Source: Bifidobacterium breve (GTDB lineage: Bacteria > Actinomycetota > Acidimicrobiia > Acidimicrobiales > Ilumatobacteraceae). From it: a DNA stretch of 6,926 bases. The translations under genes were made by a program, and so were the position numbers. Shown here piece by piece: positions 1-5,574 of the stretch; position 1 is the first letter of the stretch; every line of letters begins with the position of its first letter. Where the stretch lies: assembly GCA_945896935.1 (NCBI GenBank), contig CAMDER010000094.1, positions 1-6,926 on the forward strand, given 5' to 3'. The notes beneath the pieces were generated by a model. That model worked only from the letters and a program-made list of their open reading frames with translations. It was not told the DNA's origin and searched no databases.

Positions 1-423
1 CGACGTGAGTTGTTTGAACGCACTGCTGGAATAACTGGTTTGGCTGCGCTGTTGGCGGCCTGTGGTGCTGATCCAGCTGATATGAGTGCGCCTGGACAAA
101 CCAAACCTTCAAACACGGTTCGTATGCCAGTTGTTGAATTGGCGGTGCGCGAGTTGGCTTTCGCGAGTCCGTGGAAATCATTGATTGACGAAGAACTAAT
201 TGCTTTTGGTATTTCGGTCATGGGTAATTTTCCCGATGCTGTTGACCATGCACGTGATGGGCTGTCTCAGTTGTCAGAAGGTTCGTCGGTGCTGGCTCGA
301 GATGAATTGTTCTCAACTTGTTGTCGCAGTGATTCACGCGCTGGTGATGTCGTCGTCGTTGACGGTTGGATGGTGCCGGTAACACTTGCTGGTCTCGCGG
401 GAGCGTTGTCACAGTTCAAGTAA
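1..423 (+). CDS. Tat-exported lipoprotein of unknown function (5' partial)
   Basis: The frame is open from base 1, so the true start lies upstream. 140 residues are visible before the TAA at 421-423. The first residues read RRELFERTAG, a twin-arginine motif, then a hydrophobic stretch (ITGLAALLAA) and a lipobox ending in Cys21 (LLAAC, codon 61-63). By family knowledge this means Tat export of a folded protein, signal peptidase II cleavage and lipid anchoring on the outer face of the membrane. The mature part would be about 120 residues, starting CGADPADMSAPGQ, with a Cys-Cys pair (FSTCC, around nt 308-325) and a C-terminal hydrophobic segment DVVVVDGWMVPVTLAGLAGAL. I do not recognise a domain. 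A TTG at 10-12 could be called as a start, but that would cut off the twin arginines, so I reject it. The gene lies 3 bp before the acetyltransferase and is probably co-transcribed with it. The export prediction is fairly firm; the function is unknown. Confidence 0.75.
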   Translation, partial: RRELFERTAGITGLAALLAACGADPADMSAPGQTKPSNTVRMPVVELAVRELAFASPWKSLIDEELIAFGISVMGNFPDAVDHARDGLSQLSEGSSVLARDELFSTCCRSDSRAGDVVVVDGWMVPVTLAGLAGALSQFK

Positions 424-426
424 TGA

Positions 427-1017
427 ATGTGTGCTGAGTACGATCTGGCTGTGGAGTTTTCGCACGTATCCGAACCGGTCATTGCCTGTGAGCGATTAGA
501 TCTACATCACATTTCGGCTAGCGATTTAGTTGCCCTGAATGAAGACCCTGAAAACTTGTCGATTTATAACAAGGGTGATTTCACGAATCCGTATCGGGTA
601 TTGATTGACGGTCGTTCACCTTTGCGTTGGCGGGTTCCGCAAGTGAAAGCGAACCCCGAAGTCAACAAGTGGTTCGTACGATGGATGGTGTTGCGTGAAA
701 CTAGTGAGATCGTTGGCAGTCTGAGTTTTCATGGTGCGCCCGATGAAAATGGAATGCTGGAGATGGGCTTAGGGGTTCATGAAAACTTCTGGCGCCAGGG
801 TTTTGGCTACGAGGCTTTGATGGGAATGTGGCTTTGGGCGGCATCGCAATCGGGCGTGTTGAAGTTTCGCTACACAGTTGATCCGAATAACGAAGCTTCA
901 GTGGGCTTGGTTCGTAAGTTCGGTTTTGCGCATGTGGGTCAACAGATCGATGACGAAGACGGTCCCGAAGACATCTACGAAATGAGTGTCAAGGATTTTC
1001 TGAATCAGCACATGTGA
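427..1017 (+). CDS. GNAT-family N-acetyltransferase (RimJ/RimL-like)
   Basis: This 196-residue protein has the GCN5-related acetyltransferase fold, which transfers an acetyl group from acetyl-CoA to an amine on a protein or small molecule in the cytoplasm. An N-terminal strand with the ERLDLHHIS pattern (residues 22-30) is typical of RimJ/RimL-type members. A central strand WMVLRETSEIVGSLSFHG (86-103) follows, then the acetyl-CoA pyrophosphate-binding loop RQGFGYEAL (123-131), and motif B VDPNNEASVGLVRKFGFAHVG (151-171), where the NxxS..L..K.GF pattern is diagnostic. The substrate cannot be read from sequence. ATG at 427 lies 3 bp after the previous stop without a clear Shine-Dalgarno, which suggests translational coupling with the lipoprotein gene. 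GTG at 451 (codon 9) is an alternative start and would still keep the whole domain. The family call is firm; a specific gene name is not justified. Confidence 0.9.
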   Translation: MCAEYDLAVEFSHVSEPVIACERLDLHHISASDLVALNEDPENLSIYNKGDFTNPYRVLIDGRSPLRWRVPQVKANPEVNKWFVRWMVLRETSEIVGSLSFHGAPDENGMLEMGLGVHENFWRQGFGYEALMGMWLWAASQSGVLKFRYTVDPNNEASVGLVRKFGFAHVGQQIDDEDGPEDIYEMSVKDFLNQHM

Positions 1018-1032
1018 CGGAACGCTTGCGTA

Positions 1033-1060
1033 AATAAAGAAAGTGGCGGACGTCTTTATT
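1033..1060. repeat. 8-bp AT-rich inverted repeat at a convergent gene junction
   Basis: AATAAAGA at 1033-1040 is exactly complementary to TCTTTATT at 1053-1060, with a 12-nt loop. It lies 15 bp after the acetyltransferase stop and covers the tspO stop codon (1056-1058, minus strand). The position between convergent genes fits a weak bidirectional transcription stop, but the stem is AT-rich and no long U-run follows, so a classic intrinsic terminator is not shown. Confidence 0.3.
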
Positions 1061-1523
1061 GTGCGGAGAAACCGAAAGCGATAGACGTGGCGAGAACCAA
1101 CCAGAGTTGATATGGCACGAACGCAAAGCCGAGCACGGGAGACGCGCTAAACGAGATCACGAGAAGCGGGATAGCAAACAGCGTGGCGAACACGAGCGCC
1201 ATACCTGACGCGAACAATCTGTGAGGATTAAAAAATAACCATGCCCATGCCAGAGCGGCCAATACGCTCAGTGTGAGCGACATCAGCCATACAAGATGCT
1301 GTGTGTTTGAGAGGCGACTGGCCACAACCCAAGTTGCGGTAGTGAGCATTGCGAAGTTGTAAGGCCAGATGAGACCAATAACGATGCGAGGTGGTTGCCA
1401 CGCCGGTTTGACGAGTGAGCGATACCACTGTGTATCTGTGGCGACCAAGCGACGAGAACCGCCAGCGTACATTGCAATCGTTGCTGTACCAAGAATTCCA
1501 ACGACGATGCGACTCACAGTCAA
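1056..1523 (-). CDS. tspO: TspO/MBR family protein (tryptophan-rich sensory protein)
   Basis: This 155-residue membrane protein matches the TspO/MBR (peripheral benzodiazepine receptor-like) family, five-helix proteins that bind porphyrins and related tetrapyrroles and are linked to oxidative or light stress. Seen motifs are WYRSLVKPAWQPP (residues 33-45), IWPYNF (52-57), LAWAWLFF (91-98; the family form is LNxAWSxLFF) and PYQLWLVLAT (137-146). The protein is aromatic-rich with about five hydrophobic segments. The frame is open back to 1652, but that extension only translates two copies of a DNA repeat (NREERSDGSRH). I therefore place the start at TTG 1523, 6 nt after an AGG. GTG at 1517 is an alternative. 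Both give the usual family length of about 155-160. The C-terminus ends ATSIAFGFSAQ and lacks the Asn-rich end (LN..I..LN) common in the family. Upstream on the same strand are repeats, a hairpin and tRNA-Gly, so read-through transcription is possible. The ligand is not known. Confidence 0.88.
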   Translation of the reverse strand: MTVSRIVVGILGTATIAMYAGGSRRLVATDTQWYRSLVKPAWQPPRIVIGLIWPYNFAMLTTATWVVASRLSNTQHLVWLMSLTLSVLAALAWAWLFFNPHRLFASGMALVFATLFAIPLLVISFSASPVLGFAFVPYQLWLVLATSIAFGFSAQ

Positions 1524-1533
1524 GTATGACCTG

Positions 1534-1623
1534 TGACGGGAGCCGTCGCTGCGCTCCTCCCGATTCGAGCGACCCAGGATGACGGGAGCCGTCGCTGCGC
1601 TCCTCCCGATTCGTGCGACCCAG
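1534..1623. repeat. Two tandem 44-bp direct repeats with internal palindromes (REP-like)
   Basis: Copy 1 spans 1534-1577 and copy 2 spans 1580-1623. They have a period of 46 bp, a 2-bp gap and one mismatch (A at 1568 against T at 1614). Inside each copy CGGGAG (1537-1542; 1583-1588) pairs with CTCCCG (1557-1562; 1603-1608), and an overlapping alternative stem GGAGC/GCTCC is present. The block sits in the leader of tspO and ends 2 bp before the long hairpin beside the tRNA. Palindrome-bearing units in tandem in an intergenic space resemble repetitive extragenic palindromes. Whether the unit occurs elsewhere in the genome cannot be seen here. Confidence 0.85.
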
Positions 1624-1625
1624 AT

Positions 1626-1675
1626 CAGAAATGAATGAAGGACCTCTCGCAAGCTCGGGGTCCTTCATTCATTTC

Positions 1676-1677
<2 letters not shown>
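1626..1677 (-). repeat. 19-bp perfect stem-loop immediately downstream of tRNA-Gly
   Basis: Bases 1626-1644 are the exact reverse complement of 1659-1677, leaving a 14-nt loop. On the minus strand the stem begins with the last two bases of the encoded CCA of tRNA-Gly and ends before the tandem repeats. It could end the tRNA transcript or act as a processing or stability element, but no U-tract follows on either strand, so it is not a standard intrinsic terminator. An alternative is an insertion of a small palindromic repeat at the tRNA 3' end. Confidence 0.8.
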
Positions 1678-1750
<73 letters not shown>

Positions 1751-1764
1751 ATATTTCGTTCGTC

Positions 1765-1793
1765 AGCCTAGTGGGCAAGGTCAGGATCACGAA
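1765..1793 (-). promoter_or_regulatory. Possible promoter of tRNA-Gly
   Basis: On the minus strand TTCGTG (1788-1793) and TAGGCT (1765-1770) are separated by exactly 17 bp. The second hexamer fits the TANNNT form of a sigma-70-type -10 box. Transcription would begin near 1758, about 8 nt before the mature 5' end of the tRNA. The -35 match is poor, so this rests mainly on position and the -10 box. Confidence 0.35.
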
Positions 1794-1982
1794 CCTAAGT
1801 CGCCATTTTCATGCCTGATGGGTGAAACTTTAGGCGAGTTCGGTCGAATTTCATCGCTACTTGCACCCTTCGTCGGTCGGGTTTCTGTCTCCTTTGACTG
1901 CCGAACAACCGCCACCGAGTCTTCGCGTCGTGAGCCGAAAGTCGCATCGTCATTTTGGCTCAAGCAGATACCGTTTTTGTTC

Positions 1983-3017
1983 ATGCGAAAAGTGATCGGC
2001 GGCCTTTTTATTCTGGCAATAGTTGTTTCGCTTGCGGTGGTGCAGCGTTCTGTTTTGTTAGATATCTGGCGGCGACTCATCGATCTCCCCCTTGTCTCAC
2101 TTTTCCCTCTTGCGCTCGCAGCAACGATCATGATTGTGGCTCGCGGCGCATTTCTTGCCGCGTGCTCTCCGGGGATCAATTTGCGCCAAGCGATCTCGGC
2201 AGATCAGACGGCGCTGGCCGCCGGATACGGAATTGCGCTTGGTGGAGGTTTGGTCGGAACTGGAACGCGTATTCATATGTTCACGAGGTGGGGGATACCT
2301 CAGTCCACCATTGCGACTTCAATCGTTGCCACTGCGGTTGTACCAGCATTTTCAACATGGGGTCTTCCTGTTGTAGTTCTTGTTTTTCCGGTGTTGCTCG
2401 GTACAGCAACATCAACAGAACTTTTGGTTGTGATCGCCGGTGTTTTGATCATTGGCTTTTCCGGCGTTTTTTGGTGGTTGGCCTTACGGTCACCGTTTCT
2501 TTTTTCCCTGTTGGGACGATTCGGTTCGTGGTTGCGCCTTTTGTTGGCAGGTAAAGTCTCTCCACGTTTTGCTCGAACTCAGGCACTCGTTGAGCGGTCA
2601 CAGCCCACTGCCTTTTTTCACGAAATGCGTACGGATCTCATTCAATTACTACGCCTTCGCTGGGGCACCATTTTTTCAGCATCTCTCGGAACTTTGGCTG
2701 CGGGATTTTGTTGCATGTGGACGGCATCGGTCGTATTTGAGGTGTCGGGACTTACCTTTTCGGAAGCTCTTGTTGCGTTCTCGTTAGTACGTGTTGTCAT
2801 CGCTCTCTCGCCGATACCAGGCGGAGTCGGAATCGCCGAATTAGGTCTGATTGCTTTGCTTGAACAAGCGGGAGTCAGTGTGATTGACGCGACTGGCACC
2901 ACTCTCTTGTATCGATTCCTCACTTGGTTCTTGCCAATGATTGTCGGCTCATTGTTGTGGTGGCAGTACAGCCGGACCGCCGAGCCGGCCGAGTCACGAG
3001 AGCATCTTCATGTTTGA
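1983..3017 (+). CDS. Lysylphosphatidylglycerol synthase TM-region family protein (UPF0104/YbhN-like)
   Basis: A polytopic inner-membrane protein of 344 residues. Its key signature is near the C-terminus: LVRVVIALSPIPGGVGIAELGLIALLEQAG (residues 268-297 of this form), the PxPGGxGxxE motif of the LPG_synthase_TM family. An earlier glycine-rich segment, GYGIALGGGLVGTGTRIHMFTRWGI (82-105), also fits the family. The protein has many hydrophobic segments. It lacks the cytosolic C-terminal synthase domain of MprF, so it is a standalone membrane unit. Family members flip or transfer lipids or lipid-linked sugars, but the substrate here is unknown. The frame is open further up, to ATG 1818 (399 aa), but those extra 55 residues are hydrophilic and look unlike the family. 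ATG 1983 directly precedes the first membrane helix (RKVIGGLFILAIVVSLAVV) and has TACCGT (1969-1974) 8 nt upstream, compatible with near-leaderless transcription. No clear Shine-Dalgarno is seen at either start, so the start is uncertain. Confidence 0.85.
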   Translation: MRKVIGGLFILAIVVSLAVVQRSVLLDIWRRLIDLPLVSLFPLALAATIMIVARGAFLAACSPGINLRQAISADQTALAAGYGIALGGGLVGTGTRIHMFTRWGIPQSTIATSIVATAVVPAFSTWGLPVVVLVFPVLLGTATSTELLVVIAGVLIIGFSGVFWWLALRSPFLFSLLGRFGSWLRLLLAGKVSPRFARTQALVERSQPTAFFHEMRTDLIQLLRLRWGTIFSASLGTLAAGFCCMWTASVVFEVSGLTFSEALVAFSLVRVVIALSPIPGGVGIAELGLIALLEQAGVSVIDATGTTLLYRFLTWFLPMIVGSLLWWQYSRTAEPAESREHLHV

Positions 3018-3051
3018 ATCTGTGGGCTACTAAGAGTTTTATGAGATTTTT

Positions 3052-3462
3052 ATGAGCGTGCCTGTTTTTGCCGCGGAAGAAACTGGACATACTCTTGTTG
3101 GTGACGCCCAGTGGATGCCCACAGTCACAATTGACGTATCGGGTTCGCCTTTAATCGCTGATCTCGCTCGAGTGCATGCTGTTGAAGGAATCGGCGATGT
3201 CAGATCGCACGCACTTCGTGAGAATGATTCAGTGTTGCTCGGAGTGAGTCTGACCGTTCCGGTGCAAGCAATGTTTGTCGTGGTATTTAGTTATGCCGCC
3301 CACGGCCAGTTTCTTGAAGAGGTGGCAGCGGCTGGAATGCTGTTATTTGCTACTACCGATACTCAGCGCGCTCATGAAGAAAAGCCACTGTGGTTAAGTG
3401 TCGATATTGACGGTGATGCTCTCAGACAGGCTGTTCTGTCAGTTGGCGATGAGCCCATCTGA
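3052..3462 (+). CDS. Hypothetical protein, 136 aa
   Basis: I do not recognise this protein. It has no signal peptide and no clear membrane helix, although VQAMFVVVFSYAA (residues 71-83) is a short hydrophobic strand-like stretch. The pattern of short hydrophobic runs (VTIDVS 25-30, VLLGVSLTVPV 61-71, MFVVVFSY 74-81, MLLFATTDT 96-104, LWLSVDIDGDAL 113-124) suggests a compact soluble alpha/beta fold. The gene lies 34 bp after the membrane-protein gene on the same strand and may be co-transcribed. Its last 24 bp overlap the 3' end of the convergent SDR gene. The start is ATG 3052 with no good Shine-Dalgarno. TATGAG (3040-3045), a weak -10-like hexamer, lies 6 nt upstream. Codon texture resembles the neighbours, and no competing frame is better. 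That it is a gene is likely; its function is open. Confidence 0.65.
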   Translation: MSVPVFAAEETGHTLVGDAQWMPTVTIDVSGSPLIADLARVHAVEGIGDVRSHALRENDSVLLGVSLTVPVQAMFVVVFSYAAHGQFLEEVAAAGMLLFATTDTQRAHEEKPLWLSVDIDGDALRQAVLSVGDEPI

Positions 3463-4125
3463 GAAAGAGGTTGAAGGTAAATCGGTTTCTCCGTCAGCTA
3501 TTGCCTGAACAATTCGCTGAGCGACCTTCATGGGGTCAAGACCTACTGGCATTTTGGGCGGATCCCCTGCGATCGCGCGAGATGACAAACCCGTTTCTGT
3601 ATGTGGTGGTCGGGCGTCAATCACTCGTACTCCAGATCGACGGGCCTCGCGAGTCAGCGCTTCGTTGAAAGAACGCACCGCGGCCTTTGACGAACCGTAC
3701 ACAGACATGCCTGGCAAATTCTGTTCGGCTATGACGCCAGAAATACCGACGAGCACCGAACCTTGTCGAGTGCACTTCAGTGCTTCCTTCATCAAAAAGA
3801 TGTGCGCGAAAGTGTTGGTCAAGAACAATTCTTCAATGGTGTCAATTGAAGTTGTATCAAGTGGTCCAAATGCAACCACTCCCATTGCATTGATCACGAT
3901 GTCAAGAGCACCATGGCGTTCAACGATCGTATTCATGACGGCAGATATCGCCTCGGGTGAACGAAGATCTGCCGAGATATGCGTGGTATCGGAACTAAGA
4001 GAACGTGAGACAGTAGTGACGTTGCATCCTCGGGAGCGCAGGTCGGAAGCAAGCAACGTGCCGAGGCCTCCGGTCCCGCCGGCAACAAGGGCGATTTTTT
4101 GGGCAAAGTCAAAGGGTTCGGGCAT
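3439..4125 (-). CDS. Short-chain dehydrogenase/reductase (SDR) with altered catalytic Ser
   Basis: A 228-residue classical-length SDR, a soluble NAD(P)-dependent oxidoreductase with a Rossmann fold. Seen motifs are the cofactor loop GGTGGLG (16-22), Arg41 after strand 2 (VSRS, favouring NADP), Asp53 (ADL), INAMG (78-82; the usual form is NNAG), Asn104 and the active-site YGSSK (Y143, K147). In the segment GISGVIAEQNLPGMSVY, alignment by eye to the common ISS-x12-Y pattern puts Gly130 at the catalytic Ser position, with Ser129 one residue early. The C-terminal segment RPPHTETGLSSRAIAG (172-187) replaces the usual PG motif and marks a distinct SDR subgroup. The substrate is unknown. ATG 4125 precedes strand 1 closely, as usual. 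TACGAT (4132-4137) lies 6 nt upstream, which suggests a leaderless mRNA. The gene is divergent from the TerC gene and convergent, with a 24-bp overlap, to the hypothetical gene at 3052. The family is certain; whether it is an active enzyme is uncertain. Confidence 0.93.
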   Translation of the reverse strand: MPEPFDFAQKIALVAGGTGGLGTLLASDLRSRGCNVTTVSRSLSSDTTHISADLRSPEAISAVMNTIVERHGALDIVINAMGVVAFGPLDTTSIDTIEELFLTNTFAHIFLMKEALKCTRQGSVLVGISGVIAEQNLPGMSVYGSSKAAVRSFNEALTREARRSGVRVIDARPPHTETGLSSRAIAGDPPKMPVGLDPMKVAQRIVQAIADGETDLPSTSFSDGLIAN

Positions 4126-4131
4126 TTCTTT

Positions 4132-4137
4132 ATCGTA
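4132..4137 (-). promoter_or_regulatory. Putative -10 box of the SDR gene (leaderless)
   Basis: On the minus strand TACGAT is followed by 6 nt (AAAGAA) and then the ATG at 4125-4123. A -10 box ends at position -7, so transcription would start at the A of the start codon. No good -35 hexamer is visible. Confidence 0.4.
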
Positions 4138-4188
4138 AGTGCATTGTTATCTGATGGCTGAGTCGGGAGTCTGTTTGCACATCTCCAC

Positions 4189-4194
4189 TATTGT
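4189..4194 (+). promoter_or_regulatory. Putative -10 box of the TerC gene (leaderless)
   Basis: TATTGT is followed by 6 nt (TAAAGG) and then ATG 4201. The only Shine-Dalgarno-like bases, AAAGG, touch the ATG with no spacing and could not work normally, so a leaderless transcript starting at the A of ATG is the simpler reading. No -35 hexamer is evident. Confidence 0.45.
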
Positions 4195-4200
4195 TAAAGG

Positions 4201-4953
4201 ATGGATTGGATTTCTGACCCCACTGCTTGGAGTGCCCTGGCCGCACTTTTAACCCTCGAAATTGTTCTCGGCGTTGACAACGTTGTCTTCATTTCAATTT
4301 TGGCTTCGAAGTTGCCGGTTGAGCAGCAAGACAAGGCCCGCAAAGTTGGCCTCTTGGCTGCAGGTGGAACGAGAGTGCTACTGCTCTTGGGTGTCGGCTT
4401 TGTGATTACCTTAAAAAAGGAACTATTCGCCATCGGGTCAATCGGCTTTAGTGGTAAGGAACTGATTCTTTTGGCCGGTGGTCTGTTCCTTATCTATAAG
4501 GCGACCAAAGAGATTCACCACAAACTCGAAGGCGACGAGGGTGAGACCTCGGCCAAGGTTGTACCAACCTTTGCCGCGGTTATTGGCCAGGTTTTGTTGC
4601 TCGACATGGTTTTTTCGATTGACTCGGTGATTACGGCGGTCGGTATGACTTCTTATGTTTGGGTCATGGTGATCGCGATCGTGGTTGCAGTTGGCATCAT
4701 GTTCGTGGCTTCAAAAGCGATCTATACCTTCGTGAACGCGCATCCCTCGGTCAAAATGCTGGCTCTGGCTTTCTTGTTGTTGATTGGCACCATTTTGATT
4801 GCCGAAGGTTTCGGGCAAAAGATTCCAAAGGGATACATCTACGCTGCGATGACTTTCTCGGTGTTTGTTGAAGTATTGAATATCGGTACTCGACGGAAGA
4901 AGGCGAATACACCGCTGCACTTACGAGAGCCAATCGTTGCTGATCCGCAGTAG
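4201..4953 (+). CDS. TerC/Alx family integral membrane protein (probable metal-ion transporter)
   Basis: This 250-residue membrane protein starts MDWISDPTAW, then LEIVLGVDNVVFISILASKLP (residues 19-39), the TerC-family hallmark. The second half carries the mirrored motif QVLLLDMVFSIDSVITAVGM (130-149), then HPSVKMLALAFLLLIGTILIAEGFGQKIPKGYIYAAM (181-217). Intramembrane acidic and polar residues Glu20, Asp26, Asn27, Asp135 and Asp141 sit where the family places its metal-site residues. About seven helices are expected, with a short charged loop near 104-118. Related proteins (Alx in Escherichia coli, the MeeF/MeeY proteins in Bacillus) act in Mn2+ export or in metal loading of exported enzymes, and others are linked to tellurite resistance. 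No other ter genes are nearby, so the tellurite role is not supported. The canonical MDW start makes ATG 4201 secure. The 75-bp spacer leaves no room for a yybP-ykoY manganese riboswitch if the mRNA is leaderless. The dinB-like gene follows after 28 bp. Confidence 0.93.
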   Translation: MDWISDPTAWSALAALLTLEIVLGVDNVVFISILASKLPVEQQDKARKVGLLAAGGTRVLLLLGVGFVITLKKELFAIGSIGFSGKELILLAGGLFLIYKATKEIHHKLEGDEGETSAKVVPTFAAVIGQVLLLDMVFSIDSVITAVGMTSYVWVMVIAIVVAVGIMFVASKAIYTFVNAHPSVKMLALAFLLLIGTILIAEGFGQKIPKGYIYAAMTFSVFVEVLNIGTRRKKANTPLHLREPIVADPQ

Positions 4954-4968
4954 CGCAGATCATGAATG

Positions 4969-4973
4969 AAGGG
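4969..4973 (+). promoter_or_regulatory. Ribosome binding site fixing the DinB-family start
   Basis: AAGGG ends 8 nt before ATG 4982, a normal spacing. The in-frame GTG at 4973 overlaps this site and would have no usable Shine-Dalgarno, so ATG 4982 is preferred. Confidence 0.65.
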
Positions 4974-4981
4974 TGCGCACA

Positions 4982-5515
4982 ATGAATCGTGTTGAGATAG
5001 AGGCCACCCTAAACAACGACCGCGTGTGGTTGTTGAAGGCCATGTCAGAATTATCGGACGAGCAGTTGCGTCGCCCGCTGACGCCTAGTGAGCACGACCC
5101 GTCAAATATGTGGACTGCGATCGATCACTTCGTGCACCTGGCTTTGATCGAGCGCAATTTCGCGGCCATGATCCGCAGACATATAAGTGGATCACCAAAT
5201 CCGGTCGGACTTCTCAACGACGATTCGGGCAAGGCCCGCACCCGTGATCAGATCATGGCGTCGGTTCATGCGATGACTGAAGAGTGGCAAATCGAGCATC
5301 GCGGTATTTCGCTGAGCGAAGCGATCGCGGTAACGTCAAGTGCGCGGGCCGTGAGTTTGCAATTGCTGTCCGAACTCACCGACGAGCAACTTGAAGAGAC
5401 TTTGCCCGGGGCGCCGTGGGCTGATGGCACCATTGGCGGTGTTCTGTCGGCCAATGCCGGACATGGACGCATGCATTGGGGCTGGTCAAAAGACGCTGGG
5501 CTGCTTGAGCACTAG
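4982..5515 (+). CDS. DinB-fold metal-dependent protein (DinB/mycothiol-dependent transferase superfamily)
   Basis: This 177-residue soluble protein fits the DinB-like four-helix bundle superfamily, which includes thiol-dependent S-transferases and maleylpyruvate isomerase-type enzymes, many using mycothiol or bacillithiol. Candidate metal ligands are His49 in WTAIDHFVHLALIERN and His161 and His165 in NAGHGRMHWGW, matching the family's three-His pattern of one His in helix 2 and an HxxxH pair in the last helix. Two similar stretches, SELSDEQLRRPLTP (22-35) and SELTDEQLEETLPG (130-143), precede the two His-bearing helices, showing the bundle's internal two-fold pattern. The gene starts 28 bp after the TerC stop on the same strand and is plausibly in the same transcript. 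No functional link to metal transport can be shown. The reaction and thiol cofactor are unknown. The superfamily call is fairly firm. Confidence 0.8.
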   Translation: MNRVEIEATLNNDRVWLLKAMSELSDEQLRRPLTPSEHDPSNMWTAIDHFVHLALIERNFAAMIRRHISGSPNPVGLLNDDSGKARTRDQIMASVHAMTEEWQIEHRGISLSEAIAVTSSARAVSLQLLSELTDEQLEETLPGAPWADGTIGGVLSANAGHGRMHWGWSKDAGLLEH

Positions 5516-5549
5516 TGCCGAGCATCAAAGTGGGCTAACTTACCCTTCG

Positions 5550-5569
5550 TAAGATCGCGAACCGGGGGG
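5550..5569 (+). promoter_or_regulatory. Possible -10 box and strong RBS of the amidohydrolase gene
   Basis: TAAGAT (5550-5555) fits TANNNT and would start transcription near 5562. A run of six G (5564-5569) followed by T ends 5 nt before ATG 5575 and acts as the Shine-Dalgarno. The hexamer's first four bases lie in a small inverted repeat, CTTAC-CCTTC-GTAAG (5539-5553). The RBS is convincing; the promoter is tentative, as no -35 is seen. Confidence 0.45.
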
Positions 5570-5574
5570 TTGAA

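Noticed and set aside
1033..1060. Classic rho-independent terminator
   Set aside because: The inverted repeat is exact but only 8 bp, AT-rich, with a 12-nt loop and no U-run. It is reported only as a repeat.
1524..1652. Upstream extension of TspO to a 198-aa protein
   Set aside because: The extra 43 residues are mostly translations of the 44-bp DNA repeats and the hairpin arm. The family starts near the first helix, and TTG 1523 gives the normal length.
1228..1668. 146-aa minus-strand frame overlapping tspO
   Set aside because: It is a shifted frame of the same strand with no motif, while the tspO frame carries the family signatures.
1818..1982. 55-residue N-terminal extension of the LPG-TM family protein
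   Set aside because: The extension is hydrophilic, without an RBS and unlike the family. ATG 1983 lies right before the first helix. It is not excluded outright, since the frame is open.
3530..4138. 202-aa plus-strand frame across the SDR gene
   Set aside because: It is the antisense shadow of the SDR, which has clear motifs on the minus strand.
4126..4200. Manganese riboswitch (yybP-ykoY type) before the TerC gene
   Set aside because: The spacer is only 75 bp, shared with a divergent promoter, shows no conserved paired core, and the transcript is probably leaderless.
4960..4972. Partial copy of the hairpin arm (TGAATGAAGG also seen near 1632-1641)
   Set aside because: The match is about 10 bases and is explained by the Shine-Dalgarno region of the DinB-family gene. 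No second arm is present.
5509..5518. Palindrome GCACTAGTGC over the DinB-family stop codon
   Set aside because: It is a 10-bp self-complementary site with no loop and no U-run. It could be chance, and there is no sign of a terminator or operator.
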